From Oligoflexus sp. (GTDB lineage Bacteria; Bdellovibrionota_B; Oligoflexia; Oligoflexales; Oligoflexaceae): DNA of 64,000 bases. Numbering within the stretch: the first letter of the stretch is position 1; each line of letters begins with the position of its first letter. Under the pieces are notes generated by a model. The model searched no databases. It was not told the origin of the DNA and saw only the letters and a list, made by a program, of their open reading frames with translations. A program made the translations under genes and the position numbers. The DNA is taken from assembly GCA_014378195.1 (NCBI GenBank), contig JACMOC010000008.1, forward strand, positions 145,212 to 209,211. Reading direction: 5' to 3'. This document shows, piece by piece, positions 1 through 8,337 of the stretch.

Positions 1-207
1 AAAAAGCAGTCGTGCGGCAACCAGAGCGTCACCGCCGTTGTTACCGCTACCTGCTAAGAGTATGAAATGGGAATAAGGCTTCCAGAGCCTCAGGGCGAGA
101 CGGAAAATGGCCTTGCCGGCTTCTTCCATAAGAGTGCGCGAAGGAATTCCATAGATTTGGGAGCTCAGTCGATCGATGTCCTGAGTCTCTGAACCCGACC
201 AAATCAT
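1..207 (-). CDS. nnrE: NAD(P)H-hydrate epimerase, N-terminal part (cut by window edge)
   Basis: The 69 visible codons match the start of the YjeF_N family, which epimerises damaged NAD(P)H hydrates. Visible are the family's D-x-x-x-x-x-x-x-GIPS..LMEEAG helix and the glycine-rich nucleotide-binding loop GSGNNGGDALVAARLL near residues 53-68. The ATG at 207-205 has GAGGTGAA just upstream and lies 8 bases after the stop of the preceding gene, so it is probably the last part of a minus-strand operon. The rest, possibly including a fused dehydratase domain, lies outside the window. Confidence 0.85.
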   Translation of the reverse strand, partial: MIWSGSETQDIDRLSSQIYGIPSRTLMEEAGKAIFRLALRLWKPYSHFILLAGSGNNGGDALVAARLLF

Positions 208-215
208 GATTCACC

Positions 216-521
216 TCAAGCGGTTACGGTGCCGCCAGCCTGTTGGATAACCTTGACGATTTTGTCGGTGACTTCGCCTTTAAGGGCGCGGTGTGCAAGG
301 GCGATTTTTTCTTTGTCGAGTGTCAGCTCGCTGCCCGTAGCGGTTTGTTTGGTCGAAAAGGTAAGGGTCGATGTACCGAATTTGGAAATGGTGACGATCA
401 TTTCGTTACCCGCCTGATCGAAGCTAACCATCTTACCGAGTTCGCGTCCGCCCAAAGCGTCCTTGATTTTGCCGATAATGACGCCCAGATCTTTCTCGGG
501 AAACTTAACTTCCATAGCCAT
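216..521 (-). CDS. Small conserved-looking protein of unknown function
   Basis: A 101-residue soluble protein without signal peptide or membrane segment. I do not recognise a family. The start has GAGGG seven bases upstream. It is rich in beta-prone stretches (residues about 30-60) followed by a lysine-rich helix near the C terminus. It sits 13 bases downstream of the 159-residue gene and 8 bases upstream of nnrE, so all are likely co-transcribed from about 2.7 kb downward. Confidence 0.6.
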   Translation of the reverse strand: MAMEVKFPEKDLGVIIGKIKDALGGRELGKMVSFDQAGNEMIVTISKFGTSTLTFSTKQTATGSELTLDKEKIALAHRALKGEVTDKIVKVIQQAGGTVTA

Positions 522-534
522 CTCAGTCCCTCTA

Positions 535-1014
535 TTACCATTCGCTTAGATAAGCTTCGTGACAGATATCGTGAAGCAACTGCTTTACGAGCATGTCTTT
601 TGTCATAATAGATTTTTGGTCCATGATCCAGGAGATTCCACCAAAAGGATCGCAATGCGCCTCAAGAGTGTGAAGGATTTCGCTTCTTTGCTGAAATCCC
701 TGCATGCGCGAAATTTGGACGTTAATCTGTGCCTGATGCTGAAGAACCTGGAGCTGAAGCCGACCGACTACGACGACAAAGCCGGAGAGGGTCTCGTTGT
801 CTTTGCCGTGGATCGGAAAGATGCTCATCTTTTTTTCTTTTTTGCAGTGATCGTTGAAGACCTGGATCGCATCGCGGAGCTCCATATTGAGTTCGGCAAT
901 AGTCTTCAAAATACTGCTGCGACCGACTTCACGCGGTACGTTAGGATTGGTTTGTTTCCACTGTCCGTCTTCCAGCCTGGATTCCGCGAGAATCTTGACC
1001 CATTGCTTGTCCAT
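535..1014 (-). CDS. Hypothetical protein, 159 residues
   Basis: A predicted cytoplasmic protein without a recognised domain. The middle (residues about 30-110) is largely helical with heptad-like hydrophobic spacing and many Gln residues, consistent with a coiled coil. AGGAG lies 6 bases before the ATG. It begins 16 bases after the TPR/outer-membrane gene and ends 13 bases before the next, so it belongs to the same operon. Function cannot be assigned. Confidence 0.6.
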   Translation of the reverse strand: MDKQWVKILAESRLEDGQWKQTNPNVPREVGRSSILKTIAELNMELRDAIQVFNDHCKKEKKMSIFPIHGKDNETLSGFVVVVGRLQLQVLQHQAQINVQISRMQGFQQRSEILHTLEAHCDPFGGISWIMDQKSIMTKDMLVKQLLHDICHEAYLSEW

Positions 1015-1030
1015 GTTGAACTCCTGGTTT

Positions 1031-2680
1031 TTAGAACGACTTGATGAAGCTGGCGTATATCGCGAATTGGCTTATTTTGCTGCCGTAGGTTCGGTCCAGA
1101 TAATCACCTGCACCCGACTCGACTGGGGCTGAGGTGCGGTTGACCTGGATCACGGCGCCGTTGTAGGAGCTGGTTACGATTTTGCCGGAGAGCCCGATCA
1201 TAAGCCAAGCCGCCAGTTGCATGTCGGCGTGAGCGGCAAATCCGGATTGGCTCAAATTGAATTTTACGAGAGATACGTCATTCGTATTGTAAAGGCGGTT
1301 CCCTTGAGCTGTTTCATAAAAGGCTCCGAGGCCGAGTGACAGGGACTTTTCCTGATGAAAGGAGAGCTCTGTTATAAAACGTCCGTCCCAGTCGGGGCCG
1401 CTCAGCCGTTCCACGTTGTAATTATATTCGTTGAGCTGGCCTGTGAGGCTCAGTGCAGTTTTTTTCGAGAAATTTAGTTTTACGGTCCCGTCTTGGAGTA
1501 TCTGCGTGACAAGCAGGCGAGATTTATCAAAACGTGGATGACCGGCGAGCGTCAGTTTCATATCGATCGCCTCGCCTTTTTGCGCGATGAAAAGCGACGC
1601 GTAAGGCGAGTAGTTGATTTGGTTTTTGAAATCCGCATTTCCCACGTAAGCGTAAACGCCAACCAGCCCACCGTAAGACGAATGATCACCAAGAACGGAT
1701 TCATATGCACCCGAGGTCTCGAGGCGAATGAGGCTATCCGGATGAAAGCTGTTCAGAGTGAGGAATTGAAGCGTTTCATCAGCGTTAGGCAGTATGGAGA
1801 TCTCTTTATAGGCGTCCTTGCTCGTTGAAGCACTAACACTGGTCAAGTAAACCCATTGGCTGCGTGCTGAGGGAGGCGGCGTTTCCGAGCCCCAGTCCAG
1901 TCGGAGCCGGGTACGCGTGAGATCAGAGTTGGTTGAGATCGCGTTGTTGGTCTCCGAGCTCTGATTCATATACAAATGCACGAGCGAAACGTTGCGAGGC
2001 GGAGCAAGTACAAACGGCGGCGATTCGGGTTGGGCAGGCGCTGATGGCAAACCGGGGCTTCGTCCTGGTACTGGCGCTGTCTGGAGTTCTTGTTTTTGTT
2101 TCCGAATGAGTTTTTTCTCGGCCTCTTTGCGATAGAGATTGCGTGTGGAAACAAGCTTGGAGGGCAGCACCACGGCCTGATCAAGAAGATCGATCGCCTG
2201 CTGGTATTCGGCCAGTTTATAGGCTGACATTCCGCCGTAAAAACCTGCGAGATCGTAGAGAGGATGACCATTCGGGACGGATGCAAATGATTTCAAGGCG
2301 AGGCTGTAGTCGTTCACGCGGAAGGCGACTTGTCCGCAGTCATACGCAGATTCGGGTTCAAGGGCCTTGCTATCGATCGTTTGGAAGATTTTATAGGCTT
2401 CCGTCAGGTTCTTTTGCTGGTAGAGAGAACGAGCAAGGAAAACCTTCGAAGGAATATGATCGGGCTGAAGGCGGACGAGCTGAGTGAAGAGTTCGGTGGA
2501 GTCGTCAAAGCGTTTGGCTTCATAGGCTTCCATAGCGCGGCGATAGATTTTGGCCATGCCCGGAGTTTTCGGGGCATTGCTCGCAGCGGAAGCTGTTGGA
2601 CTTGCTGGCGCGGCAAAGAGCGCTGGAATACAGTAATTCCAGGCAAATGTGCAGCCTAAGGCAAGAAGGACACGCTTCAT
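1031..2680 (-). CDS. Secreted TPR protein with C-terminal beta-barrel-like domain
   Basis: About 549 residues. The N terminus (MKRVLLALG, hydrophobic, ending near ALFAAPASP) is a signal peptide. Residues about 40-170 hold TPR-like helix pairs (for example AMEAYEAKRFDDSTELF). A Pro/Gln-rich linker follows, then a long stretch of alternating short beta strands ending in Phe (ASFIKSF), as in outer-membrane barrels. The ATG at 2680 is preferred over an upstream TTG at 2698 because GAGG lies a few bases before it. It heads the minus-strand operon leading to nnrE. An export or envelope scaffold role is only an inference. Confidence 0.65.
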   Translation of the reverse strand: MKRVLLALGCTFAWNYCIPALFAAPASPTASAASNAPKTPGMAKIYRRAMEAYEAKRFDDSTELFTQLVRLQPDHIPSKVFLARSLYQQKNLTEAYKIFQTIDSKALEPESAYDCGQVAFRVNDYSLALKSFASVPNGHPLYDLAGFYGGMSAYKLAEYQQAIDLLDQAVVLPSKLVSTRNLYRKEAEKKLIRKQKQELQTAPVPGRSPGLPSAPAQPESPPFVLAPPRNVSLVHLYMNQSSETNNAISTNSDLTRTRLRLDWGSETPPPSARSQWVYLTSVSASTSKDAYKEISILPNADETLQFLTLNSFHPDSLIRLETSGAYESVLGDHSSYGGLVGVYAYVGNADFKNQINYSPYASLFIAQKGEAIDMKLTLAGHPRFDKSRLLVTQILQDGTVKLNFSKKTALSLTGQLNEYNYNVERLSGPDWDGRFITELSFHQEKSLSLGLGAFYETAQGNRLYNTNDVSLVKFNLSQSGFAAHADMQLAAWLMIGLSGKIVTSSYNGAVIQVNRTSAPVESGAGDYLDRTYGSKISQFAIYASFIKSF

Positions 2681-2808
2681 GGGGCCTCGATAAATCAAGG
2701 TGGCAGACTATAGCATCATTATAGCACCGCGAATCCAGGCTCCGTAAAGGGCCCAACTAGGCAAACATGGCCTTTCATAGCCAAGTCCCCGGGGCCGCTA
2801 GACATTCC

Positions 2809-2836
2809 TTGATTGACTGGGATCATTCTATACAAT
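2809..2836 (+). promoter_or_regulatory. Candidate sigma-70 promoter of rpoZ
   Basis: TTGATT (2809-2814) and TACAAT (2831-2836) are separated by 16 bases and lie about 40 bases before the rpoZ start. Assignment is by consensus match only. Confidence 0.45.
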
Positions 2837-2875
2837 AGTATCGTTATCTTTCGCGTTTTCAGAGGAGGATGGTTT

Positions 2876-3103
2876 ATGGCCCGCGTATCCATCGAAGATT
2901 GCCTTCGTTTTATAGAAAATCGTTTTGCTCTTGTTGCCGTTGCTTCACACCGGACACGGCAGTTGATGGAAGGTAAAACTCCTCTCGTCAAAACCAGAAA
3001 CAAAGAAGCAGTGACTGCTTTGCGAGAAATCGCCGAAGGTTTTGTTGTTGGATTTCAACCTGAAGAAAAACTCCGTGCACCTAAAGCTCCAACCGAGTTC
3101 TAG
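2876..3103 (+). CDS. rpoZ: DNA-directed RNA polymerase omega subunit
   Basis: A 75-residue protein with the omega pattern: MARVSIEDCL at the start, then ENRFALVAVASHRTRQL and KEAVTALREIAEG. Omega helps RNA polymerase assembly by holding the beta-prime subunit. The ATG at 2876 follows a strong AGGAGGAT site. It is a single gene with its own likely promoter and a strong terminator directly after it. The opposite-strand operon starts about 200 bases to the left, so the two are divergent. Confidence 0.9.
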   Translation: MARVSIEDCLRFIENRFALVAVASHRTRQLMEGKTPLVKTRNKEAVTALREIAEGFVVGFQPEEKLRAPKAPTEF

Positions 3104-3126
3104 GACGTGCCAGAGTCTCGTCAGTT

Positions 3127-3161
3127 AAAAAAGCCACTGTGACAACGCAGTGGCTTTTTTT
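3127..3161 (+). terminator. Rho-independent terminator after rpoZ
   Basis: GCCACTG (3133-3139) pairs with CAGTGGC (3148-3154) around an 8-base loop, flanked by AAAAAA on the left and TTTTTTT on the right. The flanks allow termination in both directions. Confidence 0.85.
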
Positions 3162-3418
3162 GTAATTAAGATGAATTTTTCAGGAAATTCATGACCTCAT
3201 AAATATTACCCACTCTTTCGCACTGACCCCAAACATATGAAAATAGGCCGTAACCATTGGTATCAAAGGCATTAATTGATGCCCTCACGAGCAAAAAGGC
3301 TAGGCTTATGGGCAAACTCCCTACAACAATGGAGGAGTACCGCGGCTCTGCGGACTCTACCAAACGCGAGAGGAACCCACGTATGCCTAAGGCTCATTCC
3401 AATCAGAAAGGTGATCAC

Positions 3419-4057
3419 ATGAAAAACAAACATTCCTCCAACGAGGTTTCCCACTCTGGTAACGACAATCTTGATACTAATCAGTCGGCCCAATCCATGA
3501 GTGCTGGAAGTGATGATTCGATCCCGAATACAGGGGTCAACCAAGATTCGTCCTCTCTCGATCCTCAAGGTTCGGAGAGCCAATCGAATCAGGAAAGCAG
3601 CGAGTCGAGGGATTCGTCGACCAGCATGAAAAGCGAAAGCGATACGGATGCGACCGGCTTAGTCTCGCGCGCAGCATCTGTTCTTGATACCCAGTCTGTG
3701 AAAAAGAACCTCAATCTGGTCAAACAAAAAGCCCAAGACCTCATGAGCTCGGGCAAAGAACAAGTCTCAGATAAATTCAATTCTTTGACGGATGACGTCA
3801 AGCTCCGCGGTATGATGGTCGACGATAGTATCAAAGCCAATCCTTATGCCTATGCTTTGGGTGCGGTAGGCATCGGCTTTATCCTTGGCCGCGCTTTCTC
3901 CGGAAAAGGCAAAAGCGATATCGATGCCCTTGTATCGACCGTGAACAAAATTAACTTCGGCACACTCGCAGGAATGTTCGGCGCGAAAGTCGGCAGCGAA
4001 GGTCAATCCGAATCGAGCGAGGGTTATAACAAAGACCAGGCTCGTAAAATTGGTTGA
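3419..4057 (+). CDS. DUF883/YqjD-like membrane-anchored protein with disordered N-terminal half
   Basis: About 212 residues. The first 90 are rich in Ser, Asn, Asp and Gln and look disordered. A helix with many Lys and Gln follows. Then comes a segment reminiscent of the ElaB/YqjD/DUF883 C terminus: VDDSIKANPYAYALGAVG continuing into a hydrophobic, glycine-patterned membrane helix. Unlike classical members, about 50 residues follow the helix. The ATG at 3419 is chosen because AAAGGTGAT precedes it; an in-frame ATG at 3383 also has a GAGAGGAA site, so the start is uncertain. Family members in enterobacteria are stress-induced inner-membrane proteins that can bind ribosomes; a similar role here is inference. 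Confidence 0.6.
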   Translation: MKNKHSSNEVSHSGNDNLDTNQSAQSMSAGSDDSIPNTGVNQDSSSLDPQGSESQSNQESSESRDSSTSMKSESDTDATGLVSRAASVLDTQSVKKNLNLVKQKAQDLMSSGKEQVSDKFNSLTDDVKLRGMMVDDSIKANPYAYALGAVGIGFILGRAFSGKGKSDIDALVSTVNKINFGTLAGMFGAKVGSEGQSESSEGYNKDQARKIG

Positions 4058-4092
4058 GCGATCGATAGTGATGAATAAAGTGATTCACGAAA

Positions 4093-4118
4093 GAGGCCGG
4101 CTTATGTCGGTCTTTTTT
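4093..4118 (+). terminator. Terminator hairpin after the DUF883-like gene
   Basis: GGCCGGC and GTCGGTC pair (with two G-U pairs) around TTAT and are followed by TTTTTT. It abuts the 3' end of the convergent lipoprotein gene. Confidence 0.65.
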
Positions 4119-5062
4119 CATTCAATACCGCTGAAATCCATCGCCGTCTCATTTTCTAGGACAGAATCATTCGCACCTTCTTCGGCGGCTCCTTCGCCCG
4201 TATCAGCCAAGCCTAGTAGTTTTGTGCTGGATTTAGGTCGGGCCGATGCGATCACAGGAAAATCTTTTGCATCAACGCCTGTAAGTACCGGTACAACGTT
4301 TATCTTTGTACCGGACGTGATGGCCTTGAAGCCTGGTTGAACCACATGATTGAGGTTGATCGTACCAGCCCATTTCCCTCCGACTTTCTTGATAAACGAT
4401 TTGGTGACGATAAAATCGGATCCAGGTGGGAAGAGTACTTCTTTTTCGTTCGCATGTTCGGAAAGAAAGGAAATGTCGTGGCAGTTCTTGGATGTGATAA
4501 CAAAAGTGAGATTGTTTTTAAACCCGGCCGGGACGGAATTTTCCTTTGTCGTACTCATAAACGCCAGCTCTTCGAAGCGTTTCACTTTGATTATTTTCTC
4601 AACGATGGCTGCAGGAAGATCAAGGCCGCGTCTGGCAACGCAGGATTCTGATGGGATTTTATTCAAACCCGAAGCAGCCGCTTTTATGATATTAACAATG
4701 TCTTTGATTTGGCTGACCCGATTCGAGCGAAGTCGAGTGTTAATTGCTGAGTAAGCAGAGCTTGTATAAAGTCTTAGAGCGACGGCTTCCTCTTTCGTTA
4801 GAGAACCTTTCATAGTTTTTTTGGCAAGACCTAGAGCCACCGTATCGTAACTATAGTGGAATTTATCCATTTCTTTCTTCATACCCGCGTAAACAGCGGC
4901 ATTTGCTCCGGTGTATGTGGTGAGATCGACCTTAGTCAGATACCCGGTGCTGGTATCGGTCTGCAAGGTGCTCCCCGCGCCCTGTGGCTTGCACCCTATG
5001 CCGAGCATGAGCAACAGAAAAGAAAGCGAAAAGGATGCTATCGTTTTGCTAAAAAAGCTCAT
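4118..5062 (-). CDS. Putative lipoprotein mono-ADP-ribosyltransferase (R-S-E class)
   Basis: A 314-residue protein with a hydrophobic leader ending in LGIGC-KPQ (Cys24), so probably a lipoprotein, although the -3 residue is atypical. The rest matches the ART fold. An LRLYTSSAYSAINTRLR helix (about 96-112) is typical before the catalytic Arg. RRG supplies Arg145, FMSTT gives the STS-like motif (170-172), and EKE followed by VLFPPGSDF (206-217) gives the E-x-E motif expected for arginine-directed enzymes. Such enzymes move ADP-ribose from NAD to a target protein. The C-terminal about 60 residues are unrelated and acidic. No immunity partner is obvious next to it. Assignment to the ART family is inference from motif order. 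Confidence 0.75.
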   Translation of the reverse strand: MSFFSKTIASFSLSFLLLMLGIGCKPQGAGSTLQTDTSTGYLTKVDLTTYTGANAAVYAGMKKEMDKFHYSYDTVALGLAKKTMKGSLTKEEAVALRLYTSSAYSAINTRLRSNRVSQIKDIVNIIKAAASGLNKIPSESCVARRGLDLPAAIVEKIIKVKRFEELAFMSTTKENSVPAGFKNNLTFVITSKNCHDISFLSEHANEKEVLFPPGSDFIVTKSFIKKVGGKWAGTINLNHVVQPGFKAITSGTKINVVPVLTGVDAKDFPVIASARPKSSTKLLGLADTGEGAAEEGANDSVLENETAMDFSGIE

Positions 5063-5211
5063 AAATTCGCCTTTTACCCAAGATATGATCGTCTATCGGT
5101 ACTTTTGTTCAATCGCTTGAGAAGGCGGTAGTGGGGCGAGGTAAAGGGGGATAACGGAATATAGAGAAAGCCGTGGATGGTGGCTTTCTCCTGGGTCAGG
5201 GTCAACGCTGT

Positions 5212-5577
5212 TCAGCGGACCGCTGAGCGATCAGTACCTAAAATGATCTGGCTCACGCAGCGCTCAACGAGCTCGTCTGATGTGATAAAACGCTCGTCAT
5301 ACCAGTACTGTGTCTCACACAGGCGGACGAGTTCTTTGCCAAAAGCCTCGTGGAACCCATCCCGCAAGGTATCGCGGAAATCGACGTAATCCCATGCGGC
5401 TGCCTGCTGTTCCTGCTGTTGGGCGGAAATAAAATAATAGCTGAGGGATTCATAGCTTACGCGTAGGTTCTGAGCGAGGAAGGAATCGACGAACTTTGAG
5501 ATCTGCGAATCGTATCTCTTTAGATACTCATGCTGGCGAAGTCCTTTGTAGCGATCTAATTGAATTAATTTTCCCAT
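5212..5577 (-). CDS. Hypothetical protein, 121 residues
   Basis: A soluble, mainly helical protein without recognised domain. It contains a QQQEQQAAAWDY stretch in the middle and ends in a basic tail. It lies about 150 bases upstream of the ADP-ribosyltransferase-like lipoprotein on the same strand, so co-transcription is possible but unproven. Confidence 0.5.
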   Translation of the reverse strand: MGKLIQLDRYKGLRQHEYLKRYDSQISKFVDSFLAQNLRVSYESLSYYFISAQQQEQQAAAWDYVDFRDTLRDGFHEAFGKELVRLCETQYWYDERFITSDELVERCVSQIILGTDRSAVR

Positions 5578-5777
5578 AAAATACCCTTTTACGTGACATG
5601 GGCTATCCTCCCGGATTTACCTCTCTATCGGTATGAATTATGGATTTCTTAAGCGCACTATGCAAACAAACTAGGAAGGAATTGCCTGCCGGGACTAGGA
5701 AAAAACGAATCATTCCATACCCTTGTCCTTTAAAATTGGAAGTCCTATTATAGGTTTATAAGGCAGAGGGGTGCCCC

Positions 5778-6149
5778 ATGGTTTCTAGGGTAGGTGATTC
5801 CTTATTTAATCGCGAGGGAACGGCCGGGTTTGTAGCCGGGCGCGACCCTAAAAAGGAAACTCTGCAGGTCGCGATCAGCGGTCCGGAGTACGAAAAAGGC
5901 CGACGCTATGGGTTTATAAACGGACTCGAGCCTAATCAGCGCAAAGAGTTTGAGGTCATCATCGACAACATGCGGGATCGTAAAGGTAGCCGCGAACGTG
6001 TTGATTTCCTTCAGGACCAGATTGAAACCCTCAAGGCTGATCCAAAACGAGGCGTTCTCACCCGCTATTTGCAGGGTGAAATGGCTCATATCATGAATAG
6101 TGAGGGGATCGCCCCGCGCATATATAGTATCGACGAAACGAAAACCTAG
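5778..6149 (+). CDS. Small protein, first of a tandem paralogous pair
   Basis: A 123-residue protein of unknown family. Its last 70 residues (helix, LKADP, RYL..EMAH, PRIYSIDET) align by eye with the next gene (LKSDP, QYL..QQAH, PRTYSVDET). The ATG follows AGAGGGGTG. The two genes are 13 bases apart and probably form one transcript ending at the hairpin near 6601. No signal peptide or membrane helix is visible. Function unknown. Confidence 0.6.
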   Translation: MVSRVGDSLFNREGTAGFVAGRDPKKETLQVAISGPEYEKGRRYGFINGLEPNQRKEFEVIIDNMRDRKGSRERVDFLQDQIETLKADPKRGVLTRYLQGEMAHIMNSEGIAPRIYSIDETKT

Positions 6150-6162
6150 AAAGGGGAACGCT

Positions 6163-6555
6163 ATGGCACAGATTGGCGATTTAGTACCGAAGGCTGGTAT
6201 GTTTACCAATCCTGGAGTAGTGGTCGAGAAAAAAGATGACGGTAACGTTATAGTTGATACTGAGCCGATGACGGTAAACAAGTATCATCGCTATGCGAAC
6301 ACCACAGGCCTTACCGAGCAGGAAAAAGGCAAATTTAACGAGATTCTTGACGGTATTTACACCAAAGAGAACGACGTTGAAAAAATCAATGACATCCAGA
6401 CCAACATTGATCAGTTGAAATCCGATCCGGTCAACCAGAAGATCGTGCAGTACCTGCGCAATCAACAGGCGCACTTGATTCGTACCGCTAAAGAATTGCC
6501 ACGCACCTACAGTGTGGATGAAACCAACCTCAAAGGTTTGATCAGCAAGACTTGA
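6163..6555 (+). CDS. Small protein, second of a tandem paralogous pair
   Basis: A 130-residue protein starting at MAQIGDLVPK, with AAAGGGGA just before the ATG. The N-terminal half contains a short beta-rich segment (VVVEKKDDGNVIVDTEP, then VNKYHRYANTTGL). The C-terminal half is helical and shared with the preceding gene, ending in PRTYSVDETNL. The pair suggests a local duplication followed by divergence of the N-terminal half. No family recognised. Confidence 0.6.
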   Translation: MAQIGDLVPKAGMFTNPGVVVEKKDDGNVIVDTEPMTVNKYHRYANTTGLTEQEKGKFNEILDGIYTKENDVEKINDIQTNIDQLKSDPVNQKIVQYLRNQQAHLIRTAKELPRTYSVDETNLKGLISKT

Positions 6556-6600
6556 TCGTGATGTAAAAAATTCTTCCGCATCGTTGCGGACGAGATGTTA

Positions 6601-6631
6601 AGCCGGAGCCTTTATGCTTCGGCTCTTTCTT
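6601..6631 (+). terminator. Terminator after the tandem paralogue pair
   Basis: AGCCGGAGC (6601-6609) pairs with GCTTCGGCT (6616-6624) including one G-U pair, followed by a T-rich stretch. Confidence 0.7.
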
Positions 6632-6651
6632 ATTTCGCTTAAAAAGAGCGA

Positions 6652-6684
6652 CAAAAAACCACCAGGCGATCAGGCCTAGTGGTT
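6652..6684 (-). terminator. Terminator of the downstream minus-strand lipoprotein gene
   Basis: On the minus strand AACCACTAGGC pairs with GCCTGGTGGTT (one G-U pair) around a 6-base loop and runs into a T tract. It lies just past the stop of the 407-residue gene. Confidence 0.8.
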
Positions 6685-6694
6685 ACGTTTAGGA

Positions 6695-7918
6695 TTAGCG
6701 AATGGTTTCAAATCCTTTGATGTAGGCATCAGGAAGACGTTTGGCGATCTCGGGATCCTGAGCTTCTTTTGTCACCTCGGCTCGGAAGTTATCCATGATT
6801 CCTGGCAGCGCAGCAAAAAACGTTCGAGCCATGGATTCATTGAGGTCGTAGAAAATACCGGCTTTATAGAGAATTCCCAAACTCTTGAGCCAGGCTATAA
6901 TCTGATCATGCGGAATATCAGGCTTAAAGACATCGACGAGTGCTGTTTCCGTCGTGTCGAGGAAGGGCACGAGTTCGGTAGCACTATAAAGGCCTATTGG
7001 TGTTTGTCCTTCGCGGTAGGCCGTCATAAGTTCTTTCACAGAGCGCGCCACGGATTCAATTGGAATTGCGACTTGAGGCGACTGTGCTGTTGCAAGAACA
7101 AAGAGTTCGCCATCACACCGTGTGTGCCACTGGTCACCGCGCGTATTTTTCACCGCCAGGCCCGGCCCATGGCTATCTTTGAGAAGGTGATCATGGTCAT
7201 GCATGAGTTTGGCCAACGCATCGACGGCAATTTTATTGTATTTGTATTTCTTTTGCCATTCGACGGCTTGAGTTCTTGGGTTGCGAATGTGACCTGTAGC
7301 AAATCCGTCTGTCAGAAAGTGATCGCTAAACGCATTGACGATAAGGGCCTGGTTTAGCAGACTGTCTTTTTTCTTGGCGTCGGTCTCATCGTGAGCCTGC
7401 ACGGCTAAAGCGAGCGCTCGACCGTGATATTTCACGTAGAAGACCATGTTAAACCAACCGAAATGGTTGTAGTTGGTGGTCGACAGCTCGAGGTATTTAG
7501 GAAAGGAAAAACCGAAACCAAGGTTGTAGTCCGGATAAGATACGTTCGGATCCGACATCTGTTTTAGGATCGCGGCTTCTTCTTTCTCAAAATAACCCTT
7601 CACGCGTTTGTCGTTGGGCGAAAAAGGATGAAGAAAGCTTTGATTTCTGGTTTGCGTGATAATCTCTTCGGGTGTGCCGTAAAAATCGCCTGAGAATGCG
7701 ACCAGCTCTCCGTAAGAAAAGGAGTCTTTTCTATCAGCGCGATAGATGAGAGCGGGACACACCGTTCCGTACTCAGAACAGGCTTGTTTATAACCCGTGT
7801 CGCCCAGAACCTTATGCTCCCCACCATCAAAACTTGTTTCGGAGTTGGGCTTATTTATGGATTTGCAGGACGTGGTCACAAGTGAGGCGAAGAGCACGAT
7901 AGCGATTAACGGCTTCAT
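6695..7918 (-). CDS. Lipoprotein with phospholipase C/P1-nuclease-like His/Asp motifs
   Basis: A 407-residue protein starting MKPLIAIVLFASLVTTSC, a standard lipoprotein leader (Cys18). The body is helical. His- and Asp-rich motifs are visible: NHFGW, YHGRALALA, AFSDHFLTDGFATGHIR, and LMHDHDH. The DHFLTDGFATGH block resembles the zinc-binding helices of the bacterial phospholipase C/P1 nuclease fold, which suggests an envelope or secreted metal-dependent hydrolase. That assignment is tentative because I could not align the whole domain. It has its own terminator. Confidence 0.55.
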   Translation of the reverse strand: MKPLIAIVLFASLVTTSCKSINKPNSETSFDGGEHKVLGDTGYKQACSEYGTVCPALIYRADRKDSFSYGELVAFSGDFYGTPEEIITQTRNQSFLHPFSPNDKRVKGYFEKEEAAILKQMSDPNVSYPDYNLGFGFSFPKYLELSTTNYNHFGWFNMVFYVKYHGRALALAVQAHDETDAKKKDSLLNQALIVNAFSDHFLTDGFATGHIRNPRTQAVEWQKKYKYNKIAVDALAKLMHDHDHLLKDSHGPGLAVKNTRGDQWHTRCDGELFVLATAQSPQVAIPIESVARSVKELMTAYREGQTPIGLYSATELVPFLDTTETALVDVFKPDIPHDQIIAWLKSLGILYKAGIFYDLNESMARTFFAALPGIMDNFRAEVTKEAQDPEIAKRLPDAYIKGFETIR

Positions 7919-8140
7919 GGCTTAGATATCCTAAACGCTGCGGGGAATTCGAACGGTATGAGTGATTTTAACATGTCGGTTAGGCAGCGTGGACGGCTCG
8001 GCGGTATTTGCCGACCGGTCGATAGGAATGGATGGCGCGATTTGCGGGGGGGAAGTGCGGTAAAAGGATAGAAATTCGGGGGTTGGTTCGGATTTTTGCT
8101 AGCGCTCGGGGCAAATTTTTTTTATGATCGCGGTCCTAAT

Positions 8141-8227
8141 GGAGAGCTGTCCGAGTGGCCGAAGGAGCTTGATTCGAAATCAAGTAAGGGGGTGACCTCT
8201 TCTAGGGTTCGAATCCCTAGCTCTCCG
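8141..8227 (+). tRNA. tRNA-Ser (anticodon CGA)
   Basis: Acceptor stem GGAGAGC (8141-8147) pairs with GCTCTCC (8220-8226). The anticodon stem CTTGA/TCAAG holds the loop TTCGAAA with anticodon CGA. A long variable arm is typical of class II serine tRNAs, and the T-arm contains GGTTCGAATCC. CCA is not encoded. A TATGAT box at 8123-8128 is a plausible -10 element. Confidence 0.95.
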
Positions 8228-8337
8228 TTTCTTTCTCGCTAGTTGCGCATTCCCGTGATTCCGACCGGCAGGTCCTCGGTTAGTGTCAAGAAGAACTCGC
8301 ATACAAACTCCTAAGATTCCACTCTTTGACCTTTATA

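Noticed and set aside
8141..8227. tRNA-Ser as a possible integration site for an island
   Set aside because: No integrase gene or repeated tRNA 3' end was found downstream.
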